Assembly (NCBI GenBank): GCA_015698045.1
Contig: BLAL01000066.1
Location: forward strand, 186,001 to 250,000
Direction of reading: 5' to 3'
Origin: Rhizophagus clarus
Lineage: Eukaryota; Glomeromycota; Glomeromycetes; Glomerales; Glomeraceae
DNA length: 64,000 bases
Under the pieces are notes generated by a model, which saw nothing but the letters and a program-made list of their open reading frames with translations, searched no databases and was not told where the DNA came from. The position numbers were made by a program, and so were the translations under genes. Shown here one piece after another: positions 1 through 11,639 of this stretch (position 1 is its first letter; every line of letters starts with the position of its first letter).

Positions 1-299
1 TTTGCTTTGTTAAATTATAAATAAAGATAATATATTAAGGATAGGTAAAATATTTTTTTTATTTTTAAAGTAGCATTAAAATAAAAGATATTTATATAAT
101 ATTTAAAAAAAATAAGCAAAAGAAAGAAGTTAAAAAAATTTTCTTAATATTTTATTAGTTTGCTATATCAAAATAACCATATAATTGACTACCTTTTTTG
201 GCCAGATGCAACTGAATAAAGTGAAATTTTTGACTTTTAAAAAGTTTAAAAATATTTTTCAAGTCTTAAATGAACATGTTTACTATTGTTAAAAAAAGT

Positions 300-425
300 A
301 TTACATTGCATAAATATGGTGTTATCTTTAACCTAAAAATTTTGATTTTAACATAATTTAAGCTAGCATTACGAATTTAGCCAGAATTAAGAAAAATTTG
401 GTCAGAATTATAAATTATTGATTGG
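300..425. repeat. Degenerate inverted repeat arm (partner 3590-3710)
   Basis: The reverse complement of this stretch aligns imperfectly with 3590-3710; both carry a run of TTCTGGCC-like motifs. The pair is inverted and about 3.2 kb apart, enclosing the broken DUF3504 gene and a MITE. It may be the remains of a transposon end, but I could not define clean termini or a target duplication. Confidence 0.35.
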
Positions 426-812
426 CAGATTTAACTAGATTGAGTTAATTTTGGCCAACTTTAATTATATACGTGTACTATATATTTAAAGAGAATACTG
501 TACCACAAACTTTTTTTTGCAAATTTTATTAAAAAAAATCACCCTCTTTTTTCTATGATATGACCAGTGACTGATATCTGAAAATCCAAGATCTTTTAAT
601 AATTCAACTAATGTTTTTCATACACTATGATTTGTAATTTTATGTTCTATTACATCTATACCATATTCTTTTGCAAGTTCATGTAAAAAATTTCTCATTC
701 TTTTTTTTACCAATGTTACACATTTTATACCATCTATTAAAATATATAAAATCTAAAATTATAAAAATTGTTAATTATATTATAATAAATATTATTGTAG
801 TAATATTTGTTA

Positions 813-1556
813 TTAATATTTATTATTTTCATCTGTATATTCTTGTAAATAAAAATGAGGATTTGCATTTACTGGGCATTTTGTAAAATATTTTTTATAA
901 ACAGATATGATTTGAGAATGATTTAGAATTTTTAAAATGTCATCAACACCACCTTCTATGTCACGTTGATTGGTTTTAGATCTTGGTATGTATACTTCAA
1001 TTCTACTTCCATCAACTTTTACTTTAAAGTTATTGAATTTCAATATGTAGTGTTCTCTACTCCTTAATCTAAGAAATAATGCATTGTAAAAAAAAACTGT
1101 TTTTAAAAGACCAATAGGAGTATCAATATTTAATATAGATGAGTTAAATATTAATTTTACTTCATCTAAAAATAATGAATCTGATCCACTAATTTCTCCC
1201 TTTTCCTGTTCAGCAATATCTTTAAGCTTACCATCTAGAATTTGCCATAAATCTGAAAACATCTGTCTATCCTTTAAATCTAAAGGTCTAATTACTAAGT
1301 GCTGATTCAAATGTCTATTCAAAGCATCAATACAAGTATTAACTGAAGTAGATTTATAGTCATCTTCATTTTTAGTTTTCATTATTACTATAAAATTTCA
1401 AATTTGTACTTCTAATTTACAAATATCAGCTACTTCAATACATTTGCCAATATATTTCACACTACTACAAAAATTCTCAAATTTATTAAGCCATGTATTT
1501 ATTGCTTTTTTTGTATTAAGAATAGTAGACTTATTTATTAATTGATCAATTTCTTC
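813..1556 (-). pseudogene. Broken DUF3504 / Crypton-type tyrosine recombinase fragment
   Basis: The reading frame runs from about 1556 down to 813 and is interrupted by an in-frame TGA at 1398-1400. The N-terminal part has a helical segment (KKAINTWLNKFENF). The C-terminal part carries LRLRSREHYIL, which resembles box I of DUF3504 proteins (Crypton-derived tyrosine recombinases, also found in ZMYM-type proteins), then PVNANPHFYLQE. The frame stops before the expected C-terminal catalytic half (H-x-x-R and Tyr), so it is 3'-truncated as well as interrupted. It lies in AT-rich DNA outside the two large elements and is probably a host-genome relic. Family assignment is from recognition only; residual recombinase activity is very unlikely. 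Confidence 0.6.
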
Positions 1557-3049
1557 TTAGTTTGGTAGAGTGTATTTTATATAGGGTTAATACAATTTTT
1601 AAAATAAATAACTTTTTAAAATATACCTTACTAATAAATTTAGTAATACCTTTTTATTGTTAATGGACCTGTCTTTATCATATCTGCTAATTTGCGAAAT
1701 TTGCCAATCATCAGTTGTGTAACACAGTACTGATTAAAATTGATCAAAACTGTTCTTACATAAAAAAAAATAATCAAAAAATATAAAAAATAAATAAAAT
1801 AACCTTTAAGATCTCTCCCAAAAAATTTACCTTTTTTAATCTGAGTCCAGTAGAAGAAATTTCTAAAAAAAAAGGAAAAAAATATTATAAAGTTAGTCCA
1901 TTAAAAAAAAGAAACAAAATTCCAGAATATTTAATAATTTAATGAAAAAAAATTAATTTAAAAATAATTAATAACAAATATCAAATAGATTTTAATAAAA
2001 AACTATTTAATACATAATTTAAATTTATTAAAATATCATTATTAACACAGAGCTATTTATTTATTTAAAGATTTTTTTGAATAATTTTGCTGTTTATACA
2101 AGATTTTTTTATAAACTATAAAAAAAAAATAAAAAAAAATAAAAAAAAATAGCTGCAAGTTGTATACAATGTAAAATAACTACTGGTATACTTGCAAAAA
2201 TTCTCAACTTACTTTGGTGGGAAAGTTGATGGTAAGTTGATGGGGAGTTCAATAAGAAGTTTACGAAAGAAAAAAATTTTTTAATGCTACTTTGTTGAAG
2301 TAATTTCTTGATATCATGTGTCATATGATCATGTAGTACAAATATAACCATTTTTGTGAAACTTGCGAAACTTATTTTTTATTAAATTAATGTCAAATTC
2401 CTTAGTTTAAGTTAATTTTGTTAATTCTGCCAATCAGTCCATATGTTCCTTCTCATTTTGCAGAATATGAAATTTTTTTTCATAAGAAAGAGAGAAAAAG
2501 ACAAATAAACTATCAAACTGTCAAACTATTAAACTATTAAATAAACTATATGTGTAACATAATCATGATCATTAAGGCTACCAGTGATATAACCATTATT
2601 AAGCACTTCGTTATTCAATATTACAGTCAATATTTTTAATGATTGTTATCATGTACCATTGCATAGCACAATGATAGCCAATCATTCAACATTGACCTCC
2701 ATATTGAATACTACGTGCCTAATAATTATATAATATTGTATACTTGTATATCTATTAATAATATCATATACTTATTATTATACATATATCTAATAATATT
2801 ATATACTTAATATCATATACCAATATTGTATATCTAATCTAATGATATTATTATAACAATAATTAACAATTAATCTTTATTTATTTAGCTTTATTTGTTT
2901 TATGAAAATATAAATTTGATCTAATTTCATTGTTAAAAAAAAGGTTCTTCAGAAATTTTATCTTTTAATCATTTATTTTTTTAATTAAAGTTTTTATTTC
3001 TTACTGTTATTTTAATCAATCTAAAAGATTCTGCTAAAATTTATTAATA
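1557..3049. other. AT-rich spacer, no supported gene
   Basis: Low-complexity A/T-rich DNA with homopolymer and TA-rich tracts. The open frame near 2109-2351 is low complexity and not credible as a gene. Confidence 0.7.
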
Positions 3050-3247
3050 CAGTCAATTCTTTCTAAGTGTACTTTCTCTAAATGCACGTACTATTTATTT
3101 TCTCTTTAAATGCATCCTTTTACTCAGTCTCAGGTATATAAAGATTATATAAAATTTCTCTCTCTAAATGCACACCCTTTCTAAATGCATATTTTTTCAA
3201 ATTTTCATTATATTTCCAAAGGGGGTGCACTTAGAGAGAGTTGACTG
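3050..3247. mobile_element. Tc1/mariner-like MITE, 198 bp
   Basis: The two ends are inverted copies: the left begins CAGTCAATTCTTTCTAAGTG and the right ends with CACTTAGAGAGAGTTGACTG, complementary apart from a few mismatches. TA dinucleotides flank both ends (3048-3049 and 3248-3249). A CAGT start and TA target duplication are the usual marks of Tc1/mariner-derived miniature elements. There is no coding capacity. Confidence 0.7.
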
Positions 3248-5489
3248 TATAATATTAATAGTTAAATAGAACTAAAAAAAATAATATATTTTATACAATA
3301 AAAGGTATTTGTATAGTGATAAAACTTTTTTAACATCCAAATCCTTTGTAAGTAAATTTTCTGATATTTAATTCCAAATTTTATTTAAGTCACTATTAAT
3401 TTGAATAAGAATGTAAAAATAAATGTATATTCTAATAATATCAATCACTGTGCATGTAACCCCCTAATTTGCTTTATTATAGTTAACATAATAAAATTTT
3501 TGGCACAGCATCCTCTTCCAACATATAACACATATGTAAAGTTTAAAATCAACCAAAATTTATTTAATTGGTTAAATTAACGATTTTTGAATTTATAATT
3601 CTGGCCGAAATTTCCTTAATTCTGGCCAAAATCGTAATTCTGGCCTAAATTTGGTTAAAATTGAAAATTTCAGGCCAAATATAACACTTCATTTATACAA
3701 AATAACTCTCAAACTAAATATGGGAAATAAAACTTCTAAATGGCCCCTAAGTATTTATTAAAAAATTTCTTCAAATACATTTTGTTTTTCAAGTTGGATC
3801 TTAGTTAGAAGTTGATGTATTTTTTTCATTAAAAATAAAAAATTAATGCAAAAAACTTGTCATTTGTCAACCATAACGAGTATTATAAAAATTTAAATTA
3901 AAATAGAAAATATTTTATATCATTATATAACAGGTAAAAAGTTAAAATACATAAATCTAAATAATTTTTTAATACAATAAATATAATTTAAATTCATCAA
4001 AAAAATTTTTTTGCTTTTTATTTTATTTATATAATTAAATTGTAAAATTTCTTTATTATTTTAGTTGTTTTAACTGTAAAATAAACTACCCATTAATTTT
4101 AAGAACAATTAAATATTAAAAAATATCTTTTTTACAATAAAAATCTAATATTTAAATATGATTGGACAGAAATAAATTGGTTAAAAACAATGAAAATTTT
4201 GTATTATTTTTTAGTTAAAAATAAATATATTACCTAAAAATGAGCTTAATAACGTTATTCTCCTCTTGTTTACTAATGATAAATAAAAATTTGTCATTAT
4301 TTCATATTAATAAACAGAAAAATATTAGTAGATTCAATAATAACTAAAAATCTAGTTGGATAACCAGCACTATTACCTTAATAAAAGTTGTTTCTTTTGT
4401 AAATTTATGGCTAAAAATGAGATATTTATTATTAGTTAAAAATTTCTTTTTAAAATTTTATGACATAAAAAATCTTTTTTTTTTTTCAAAAAAACAGTTT
4501 TTTCGTATTTATACAAAAATTAATTGAAAAACTGCCCTTATAACCTTAGAAAATCTTTTTCCTCATACAAATTTACATATATTTTTGCTATTAACATTAT
4601 GTGTTTGTCCATACTTTTATAAAGATCTCAAAAAATAGTAGTTTTTAAACGTAAATTTCACGTATATGCAAAGAAAAAAAAATAATTGTAAAAATGGAAA
4701 ATTAGTTTTAAAAACTGATAAAGCACATGACAATCTATGATATTACTTAATTTGTATAGGAGTTGCATATTAAAATTGATGGTTAATTATAAAATGAAGT
4801 AACTCGATTATAGTTACACAAATTTCTTTTAATATGAAAATGATCTACATGTTACATGCGCGGTGATTGATATAAAAAAAATATAGTTATTAATATAAGT
4901 TTTTCTTATAAGTTATATGATAACAGGCTACTATCACAGTATTCAATCAATAATATTAAGCAATTTTCAACAAATTTACAAAATTTGTTTTTACTTTATT
5001 GTAATTATTCTTATATATTAATCCAGTATTTTTTCTAACTTTGAGCTCAATATTAAAGTTTTACAAAGAATCTTATAAGAATAAAACTATATATATGTAT
5101 ATTTATATATTAAATAAAAAATTTACCAATAAGAATTCTTACTATAATAAAATTAAAAAAAATATATGTATAAAAATATTACAATACAAATCAACATATA
5201 TTATTAAGTTCTATTTTTCTTATTAATATTTGTAATTCAGATAATCCATAAACTTCAATTTCTTTTGCAAGTACTTGAATATTTATAATTTTTGATAGAA
5301 TTAATGCTTTTAATAGAAAATTAAATAACTGAATTACTTAATTTACTTTTTTTTTGTGAATAATATTTTTAACTATTCTTAACAAAGGTGATAAGTCTAT
5401 CAATCCTTTCATTTAAAAGAAACTTTTTAATATGTAAAAGTTCTAGGAATGAAGTTAAACCTATTTTCTGTAAATTGAAAATTTCCTAT
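3248..5489. other. AT-rich host-like spacer, no supported gene
   Basis: Very AT-rich sequence with no credible gene. It contains the second arm of a degenerate inverted repeat (3590-3710). The last six bases before Element 1 (5484-5489, TCCTAT) recur immediately after its right end. Confidence 0.65.
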
Positions 5490-5539
5490 AGTGGGATACC
5501 ACCATATGATATAATTATATCATATGGTGGTATCCCACT
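5490..5539. repeat. 50-bp perfect terminal palindrome
   Basis: The first 25 bases (beginning AGTGGGATACCACCATATGA) are exactly reverse-complemented by the next 25. The same palindrome, with two G-to-A differences in one arm, ends the element at 42163-42212. It could extrude as a hairpin. Confidence 0.9.
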
Positions 5540-5568
5540 TAGATTAGATTATAGTATCACCATATAAT

Positions 5569-5796
5569 CTGGGTACCGCCATATGATCTGATTACCACCA
5601 TATAATCTGGATATCACCATATGATCTAATTATCACCATATAATCTGGGTACCACCATATGATCTGATTACCACCATATAATCTGGATATCACCATATGA
5701 TCTAATTATCACCATATAATCTGGGTACCACCATATGATCTGATTACCACCATATAATCTGGATATCACCATATGATCTAATTATCACCATATAAT
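5569..5796. repeat. 76-bp tandem repeats made of 19-bp subunits
   Basis: The marker CTGGGTACC recurs at 5569, 5645 and 5721, giving an exact 76-bp period. Each unit is four about 19-bp subunits of the form ACCACCATATGATCTGATT or its variant with ATAATCTGG. The subunit shares its ACCACCATATGAT core with the terminal palindrome. A mirrored array lies at about 41100-42150 in the right TIR. Confidence 0.85.
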
Positions 5797-7021
5797 CTAA
5801 ATAATATAATCTAATTACCACCATATAATCTAAATAATATGATCTAATTACCACCATTTAATCTATACATCGGATATCTATTTTATACTCTAGCTATCTT
5901 TTTAAGCCTTTTCTATTAATATCTAATTACCACCACATATAATCTAACTACCACTGACAAGTTATCTGACTACCACCACATATGATCTAACTATTGCTCT
6001 TTTCTTGCCGTTTCTGAACTATTTGCAAGCCGAATCCTACCTTGAAGAAATTAGCCTTTTGTGCCAGTTTGGAATCTAGTTCCTATGTTGAGGGTGCGGA
6101 TAGTCTGTACCTGTTTGGATGCCGGATTCTATATTAAAGTACTTACCTTTTGCGCCTATTTAGTTGCCCGCCAAAATGCCGAAATATGGTAAAAAATTAT
6201 TGCGTCGGGTGGCGCAGTAGATCTGTAATTAATTTCGACCAGTACTATAACATAATTTCGGCCGATCTTTGGGCATGTGATTCAAAGATCCTGCTTGGCG
6301 CCATGATAGTGACCTGATAGTATCATGGAACTATTGTGGAACTGTCATGGAACTGGCAGGGAGCTAGAAAGGTTCTATTATTTTACCAGTTTTAGGTCAG
6401 CTTGGGTGCCGAGTTATTATGTTCAAAGATCTGGCCGAAATTGTGGAATAGTATTGGCCAAAATTAAGCGAATTTATACTGCGCCTTACTGCGCCATGGT
6501 CACGTGATCCTGTTACGGCATCGAACACCCTCACATAGTTACGGGATAGTGACGGGAATGTTCTGGGAATGTTTCCAGAACCCAATATATATGCATTTGT
6601 GCCACATATTTTTTGTATCTAGAATTGGAGGTGCATTATGTATTATTTTGGCCGGCCCTTTTGATTGCCGGTTGAGACACTAATTCGCAACCCAACCTCT
6701 GCCAGCATATTGGCAGGATGTTGTAAGCATTTATTTACTAAGAAGTACATTATCTTGTAGTCTAACTATTGCACCGGTATATGTATGCCGATTGCTGTGG
6801 ATACTATGGAAATTTTTCTGTGGACACTGTGGACGCTTCTATGGACAACTATGGTATCTTTTTTTGGGGTTATAAGCTTATTGCTTGTTTTTTTCTATCT
6901 TTGTCCATAGTGTCCATAGTGTCCATAGTAAAAGTAAAGTTGTAGGAAAATTTTCGAAACTTTTCCTATGCTATGCTAAAAAATAAAAAAAAGTTAAGAG
7001 ATCCGATTTTTTTTATAGACG

Positions 7022-7331
7022 CTATGGTCACTATGGACACCCATCTGAAAAGCCTTCCAGAGATCTAAAAGCATCAAAAACCCTACTTCCGACGTCCACG
7101 GAAGTGTCCATAGTCCGATTTTTTCTATGGTCACTATGGTCACCCATCTGAAAAGCCTTCCAGAGATCTAAAAGCATCAAAAACCCTACTTCTGACGTCC
7201 ACAGAAGCGTCCATAGTCCGATTTTTTCTATGGTCACTATGGTCACCCATCTGGACGGCTTTTCAGGAATCTAAACTGCCCAAAACCTACTTCCGACGTC
7301 CATAAAAGCGTCCATAGTCTGATTTTTTTCT
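7022..7331. repeat. Three 103-bp tandem repeats in left TIR
   Basis: CTATGGTCACTATGG begins copies at 7022, 7125 and 7228. Each holds the CCATCTG...GACGTCCA...CCATAGTC segment. The right TIR has only two copies (about 39713-39920). The arms therefore differ in copy number although otherwise closely matched. Confidence 0.8.
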
Positions 7332-7355
7332 AGTGACATGATCCCAAAGGATCCA

Positions 7356-7661
7356 CTAGTGACAAGTTGTATCATTTTTGCTTACCTCTAAATTACCTAC
7401 CACTATCTGCGTTGAAGCTAACTTAGCCTGCTTTTTCCAATGATAATGTTCTCTTGATCTATGTTTTTTTGCATGCGTATCGCAATAGTCATATTCGGAT
7501 CTTGTTGGCTCACTGCATTCTTTACAAGGAACTTGCCTAGAATTCCGATGGACTTTACATCCCTTTGGATCATAGCATCTCCGATTACACACTTCGCCAG
7601 TCCTAAGAATATATGGACAATAATAAAAATTCCAGAGTGTCACCTTTTTTCTGCCTTCCAT
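7356..7661 (-). CDS. Cys/His-rich small protein (left TIR copy)
   Basis: This 101-aa ORF starts at ATG 7659-7661 and is read outward from the element interior. Cysteines and histidines are arranged as YYCPYILRTGEVCNRRC, then a Cys/His pair, then CKECSEPTRSEYDYCDTH, suggesting two small zinc-binding knuckles followed by a basic HRSREHYHWKK tail. It is divergent to the polymerase gene, so both would start from the same roughly 100-bp region inside the TIR. A second copy lies at 39371-39676, and relatives occur at 28161-28430, 51986-52219 and 52314-52562. Function unknown; small zinc-binding nucleic-acid or protein adaptor is a guess. Confidence 0.6.
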   Translation of the reverse strand: MEGRKKVTLWNFYYCPYILRTGEVCNRRCYDPKGCKVHRNSRQVPCKECSEPTRSEYDYCDTHAKKHRSREHYHWKKQAKLASTQIVVGNLEVSKNDTTCH

Positions 7662-7767
7662 TTGTATATATCAATTAATAATGTCGGGGAATTAATTTCA
7701 TTTTAAACTTTTTTCTTGCGAATATTATACCTTGAGTTTTGGTATAACTATAAATCTTTCGAAAAAA

Positions 7768-10700
7768 ATGAGCCAATCAGTCTTCGAAGACGCCCCCGCC
7801 CTTTTTCACCCAGAGGCTGAAAAAGATAAAATGGAAGGCCAGGTGATTCGCTATTCTGGTGAAAATTATTTGCCAGGCATCCCAACTCGAGATGATATAG
7901 TTGCGGAAAATGATGGGGGATTAACGGCAATTCTTAAAGATGCTCTATCTAGTTGCCAAGAAATTCCGTTTATGGCTGTTGATTTTGGAGGGTCATCAGA
8001 AAAAATAGGTGAAAAGAACCGTTACGTTTTGCGTCTTTACGGCTCTCTCATCAATGGCCAAAAAACAGTAGTTATCCTTACAGGAATCCAGGTATTCTTT
8101 GATATTCGTGTACCTGAGAAGGAATCTGCGGACGACTTTAAGGTAAAAATAGACAAAATTCTATGTAGTACTATAAACGCTTATAAAATAGTGCCTATTA
8201 GGGCCTTCCCTTTCTGCGGTTATCATACAGAAAAAAAGTTATATTTACGAGTTTTTACGCATAGTACTGGAGATAGAAAGAAAGCCCTCCAAGCCATTCA
8301 AGATAATAATTTCGAAACTGCATCAGATGATATATTCTCATTACATCGTAAAATAGCGAGAGAGAATGGAATTGCAATTTCTGGTTGGTCCATGTTGAGC
8401 AGGTATTCTTATAGAAAACATCCTCAATATACATACGACTTTCACGTTTCCGTAAATTATTTTCGAGCAGTAGAAGACCTAAAATTGATAAATGACCGTT
8501 TTCCGCTTCCAGCACTTGTAAGAGATCGCACGCTTATCCTTACGTGGGATATAGAGACGCAATCACGAGAGCTGGGAGAATTTGCTGAAGTACATAATAA
8601 AGAGAATAATGTATTTATGATTTGCATAACCTTGCATTGGAAAGACGATCCAAAATCGCTAAAACAAATTTGTCTCATCGATCTTGAAACCGCGCCAGAC
8701 CCGCGCTGGATAACAGTTGTATGCGGAAATCAGCCAAATTTATTAAAGGCATTTGCATTATGCTGGGGAGCCTTTCAACCTGATATCCAGCTTGGTTTCA
8801 ATGATTCTGATTATGATTGGCCATTCATTGTGGAAAGAGCTTCTAGACTTAATCTTCTCGAATGGATGTGAAAGCGGATGACAGGAGACTTTAAATCATC
8901 TGAAAAAATTCAAAAATGGGATTATTATGGAAAGTTAGAGGTAAACTCTAAAAATAATTTTCGGAAGAAAAAAGGTGCTACTGATGGTGAGGAGGAGGAA
9001 GAGTTCAGGGTACAGCCAGTCAAGGTTAAAATTTGTCCGGAGGAAGATTTCATTTCCACTTTTCTTAAAATACCAGGCTGTGTACCAATTGACGTACGTG
9101 TATGTTTTAAGAAACTCTACCCTCGTGCGGAAGTAGATAGGAAAAGCTCGCTTGCGTTTTACTTAAAAAAATGTGGACTTGACGGTAAGGCGGATATGCC
9201 ATATAATAAAATGTGGAGAATCTACTCAGAAGCGAAAGCTGGTGCCACCCTAAGAGAATCGCATTCTTCTACCATGCATGACATGCATGAAGTAGCATAC
9301 TATTGTATTATAGATGCATTGCGTTGCCAGGAGCTCATGGTTAAGCGAAATGTAATTAATGATTATAGGGAGGTCACTTCTTTAGCTTACGTTTCTTTCT
9401 TCGACTCTCATTATCGTGCAAACGGAATGAAGGTGCGAAATCTTGTCGGTGCCTATGCCACCAAACGTGATATACTATTTAGCATGAGACAGAGTAAAAA
9501 CACAGAAAAGAGTAAGTATCCTGGCGCATATGTATATCCGCCTAAAAAGGGGATCGAGACTGCAAGACCTGTAACGGGATTGGATTTTGCCTCATTGTAT
9601 CCCAGCCTAATCATGACTTACAACCTTTCTCCAGAAAAAATAATATTAACGCATGGTGAGGCCGTTAATGTGCGAAAAAATGGAAACATCTTACATAAGA
9701 TTGAATTTCCATTCAATGGCCGTACCGTTCAAGCTTGGAGCGTAAGTCATAATAATCAATCCGAGAAGAAGGGTTTATATCCTATCGTACTAGAGGATTT
9801 GTACAACAAGAGAGTAGAGCTTAAAGCACAACTTGCCCAATTAGGAAAGAAAAAGGAGCGCCTTGGAAAAACGATCAGTTCGGCTAAAGAGAGAGGTAAA
9901 AAGGTTCTGGAAGGGTTGAATTCGGAATACTCATCTGTATGTTTTGATTATAACTGTTTGAATTCCAAACAGTCTGCTTTGAAGGTATACATGAATACTT
10001 TTTATGGGGAGGCTGGAAATAGCATATCCCCATTCTTTCTTCTCGAATTAGCCGGAGGAATCACTTCTGCGGGTCAATATAATATTGGTCTTGTCGCTAA
10101 ATTCGTATCTGGAAAAGGTTTCAGAATAAAATATGGCGATACTGATTCTTTATATATCACCTGCCCAGATAAGTATTATGAAATATGCGATAGAGCTTTT
10201 AATGAAGGAAAGCTTTCCAAGGAGGAATACTGGACTGAAATGGTTAATATTACTATGGGTGTGATGAAAAAATTGCGCGATCAAGTAAATGCTTATCTTA
10301 GGATAAAAAACGGCACATCTTATCTTAAGATGGCGTACGAAGAGGTATTATTTCCTGTCTGCTTTACCGGTAAGAAAAAATACTTCGGTGTACCTCATGA
10401 AGGGGTTGTCAATTTCAGGCCTGATGATCTCTTTAAAAAGGGAATTGATACTGTAAAGCAAGGCCAGTCTCAGCTTTTTAAATTCATTGGGGAAAAAATT
10501 ATATGGGAAGCTATGGATATAAATAACACGCGCTCAATTCATAAAATTGTTGAAGATACTCTCAGAGAGGCCAAACATAAGCAATGGGATTTTAACGATT
10601 TTATCGTAATGGCTACATGGAAGCCAAAGAAAAAAAATCTTTGCGTTCATCGCTTTATAGGACGGATGAGAGAAAAAAATGAGATGATTCCTGATCCTGG

Positions 10701-11019
10701 TGAACGGTTTAATTATGTAGTTGTTAAAGGCCCACCTCTCTATAATGAAGAGGGTCAAAAGGAACAGCATAGAGTTGGAGATTATATGGAGTATGCGGAC
10801 ATCGCAAAAGAGCTTAATATGGAAATAGACATCAACTACTATTTAGAAAAAACAGTGGGAATGTGCGCACACTTTATTAACGAGGATGATAGATACCAAC
10901 CACCACCTTCGCATAAAATTATGCAACTCAAAGATTCAGATGAGAAAGAAAAGCAGATTGACACTTATTCTCAGGACGAGGCAAAGAAATGGCTTAAAAA
11001 ATATATAAAAGGCTTATAA
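7768..11019 (+). pseudogene. Family-B DNA polymerase (cellular/NCLDV-like), interrupted by one in-frame TGA
   Basis: Element-encoded replicative polymerase. The frame starts at ATG 7768, the last 34 bases of the TIR, and runs to 11019 with a single TGA at 8869-8871; the frame is unchanged across it. Exonuclease motif I is WDIET (8545-8559) and exo III resembles YxxxD (about 9300). Polymerase motif A is DFASLYPSL (about 9583-9609), motif [11 protein letters not shown] (9982-10011), motif C YGDTDSLY (about 10132-10155), and GKKKYFG follows near 10369. The SLYPS and DTDS forms resemble delta-type/large-virus polymerases rather than protein-primed Polinton polymerases; no TPR1-type insertion was recognised. 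The stop falls just after the exonuclease core, so without readthrough the product would lack the polymerase domain. Length about 1083 codons fits a full enzyme. Confidence 0.85.
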
Positions 11020-11257
11020 TAAACTTTTCAGATATTCTTAGCTGGAACTGCGACACCTCCGCTGGAATACTTGCAATATTATTTATGAGTGCATATATTT
11101 TTCGCTTGCAGTAATACCGGCTAACTTCAATTCCTATAATCAATCTTCTGGCCTCCGATCCCAAGAGATCATCCTCCGATCATATAGCCTGGCCTCAGAT
11201 ATGCCCAGAGATAATCATTAGTATTTTGCATATCAAAGTTTACGATCAGCCGAAAAT

Positions 11258-11635
11258 ATGCAGATTTTAAATATAGTCTTTATTGCTGAACTACGCGACA
11301 TAGTTTCTCAGTACATAGGCTTCGAACCAAATGAAATTCGCCTCCCGATCACAGAAGAGGATAGGTGACTATTTAGTAAGATAATAGCAGATCAGGAAGG
11401 AATGGCAGATATCGTAATGGGTGACTATCAATTTTTACAACGTTATGGGCATAATGGTAAAGGAGGTGAGTTCATTCATATTGGATGGTTACTAGCATGT
11501 ACGGTGGCCCAAACTAAAAAAGTCTTAATAAATCCGCCCAAGCGCCAAGCCGAAAGAGATTTATCAGAAAAGGTATTAGCTCATATCCAAAAAAGATTCG
11601 AAAAAGTCCCATTAGCGCCAGTACTTATACGGTAG
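11258..11635 (+). pseudogene. Hypothetical protein, interrupted by TGA
   Basis: The frame from ATG 11258 gives MQILNIVFIAELRDIVSQY... and meets TGA at 11366-11368 (after EEDR). It then continues in the same frame through MADIVMGDYQFLQRYGHNG to a stop at 11635. I do not recognise the family. Convergent with the membrane protein at 11640-12332, with only 4 bp between the stops. The interruption matches the CGA-to-TGA pattern seen elsewhere, but here no intact relative was available in the window for comparison. Confidence 0.45.
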
Positions 11636-11639
11636 TCGA

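Larger units (their letters stand above)
5490..7801. repeat. Element 1 left terminal inverted repeat
   Basis: About 2.3 kb that matches the reverse complement of 39231-42212. Identity is high, with mostly transition differences. Matching breaks at 7801, inside the polymerase coding sequence after the codons for MSQSVFEDAPA. From the outside in, it holds a 50-bp palindrome, 76-bp tandem repeats, single-copy sequence with a GGTGGCGCAG motif, a CCATAGTGTCCATAG-rich stretch, three copies of a 103-bp repeat and a Cys-rich small ORF. Confidence 0.9.

Noticed and set aside
2109-2351. 80-codon open frame on the minus strand
   Set aside because: Poly-A/T low complexity encoding a Phe run; no start context or family.
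5041-5226. Open frame in AT-rich DNA
   Set aside because: Lys/Asn/Ile/Tyr-only composition typical of fortuitous frames in AT-rich sequence.
5490-7020. CRISPR-like array at the TIR tip
   Set aside because: Repeats are contiguous tandem units without unique spacers, in a eukaryotic element.
8869-8871. Alternative genetic code with TGA as sense codon
   Set aside because: TAA and TAG lesions occur as well, several genes end properly at TGA, and CGA decay explains the stops more simply; kept only as something to test.
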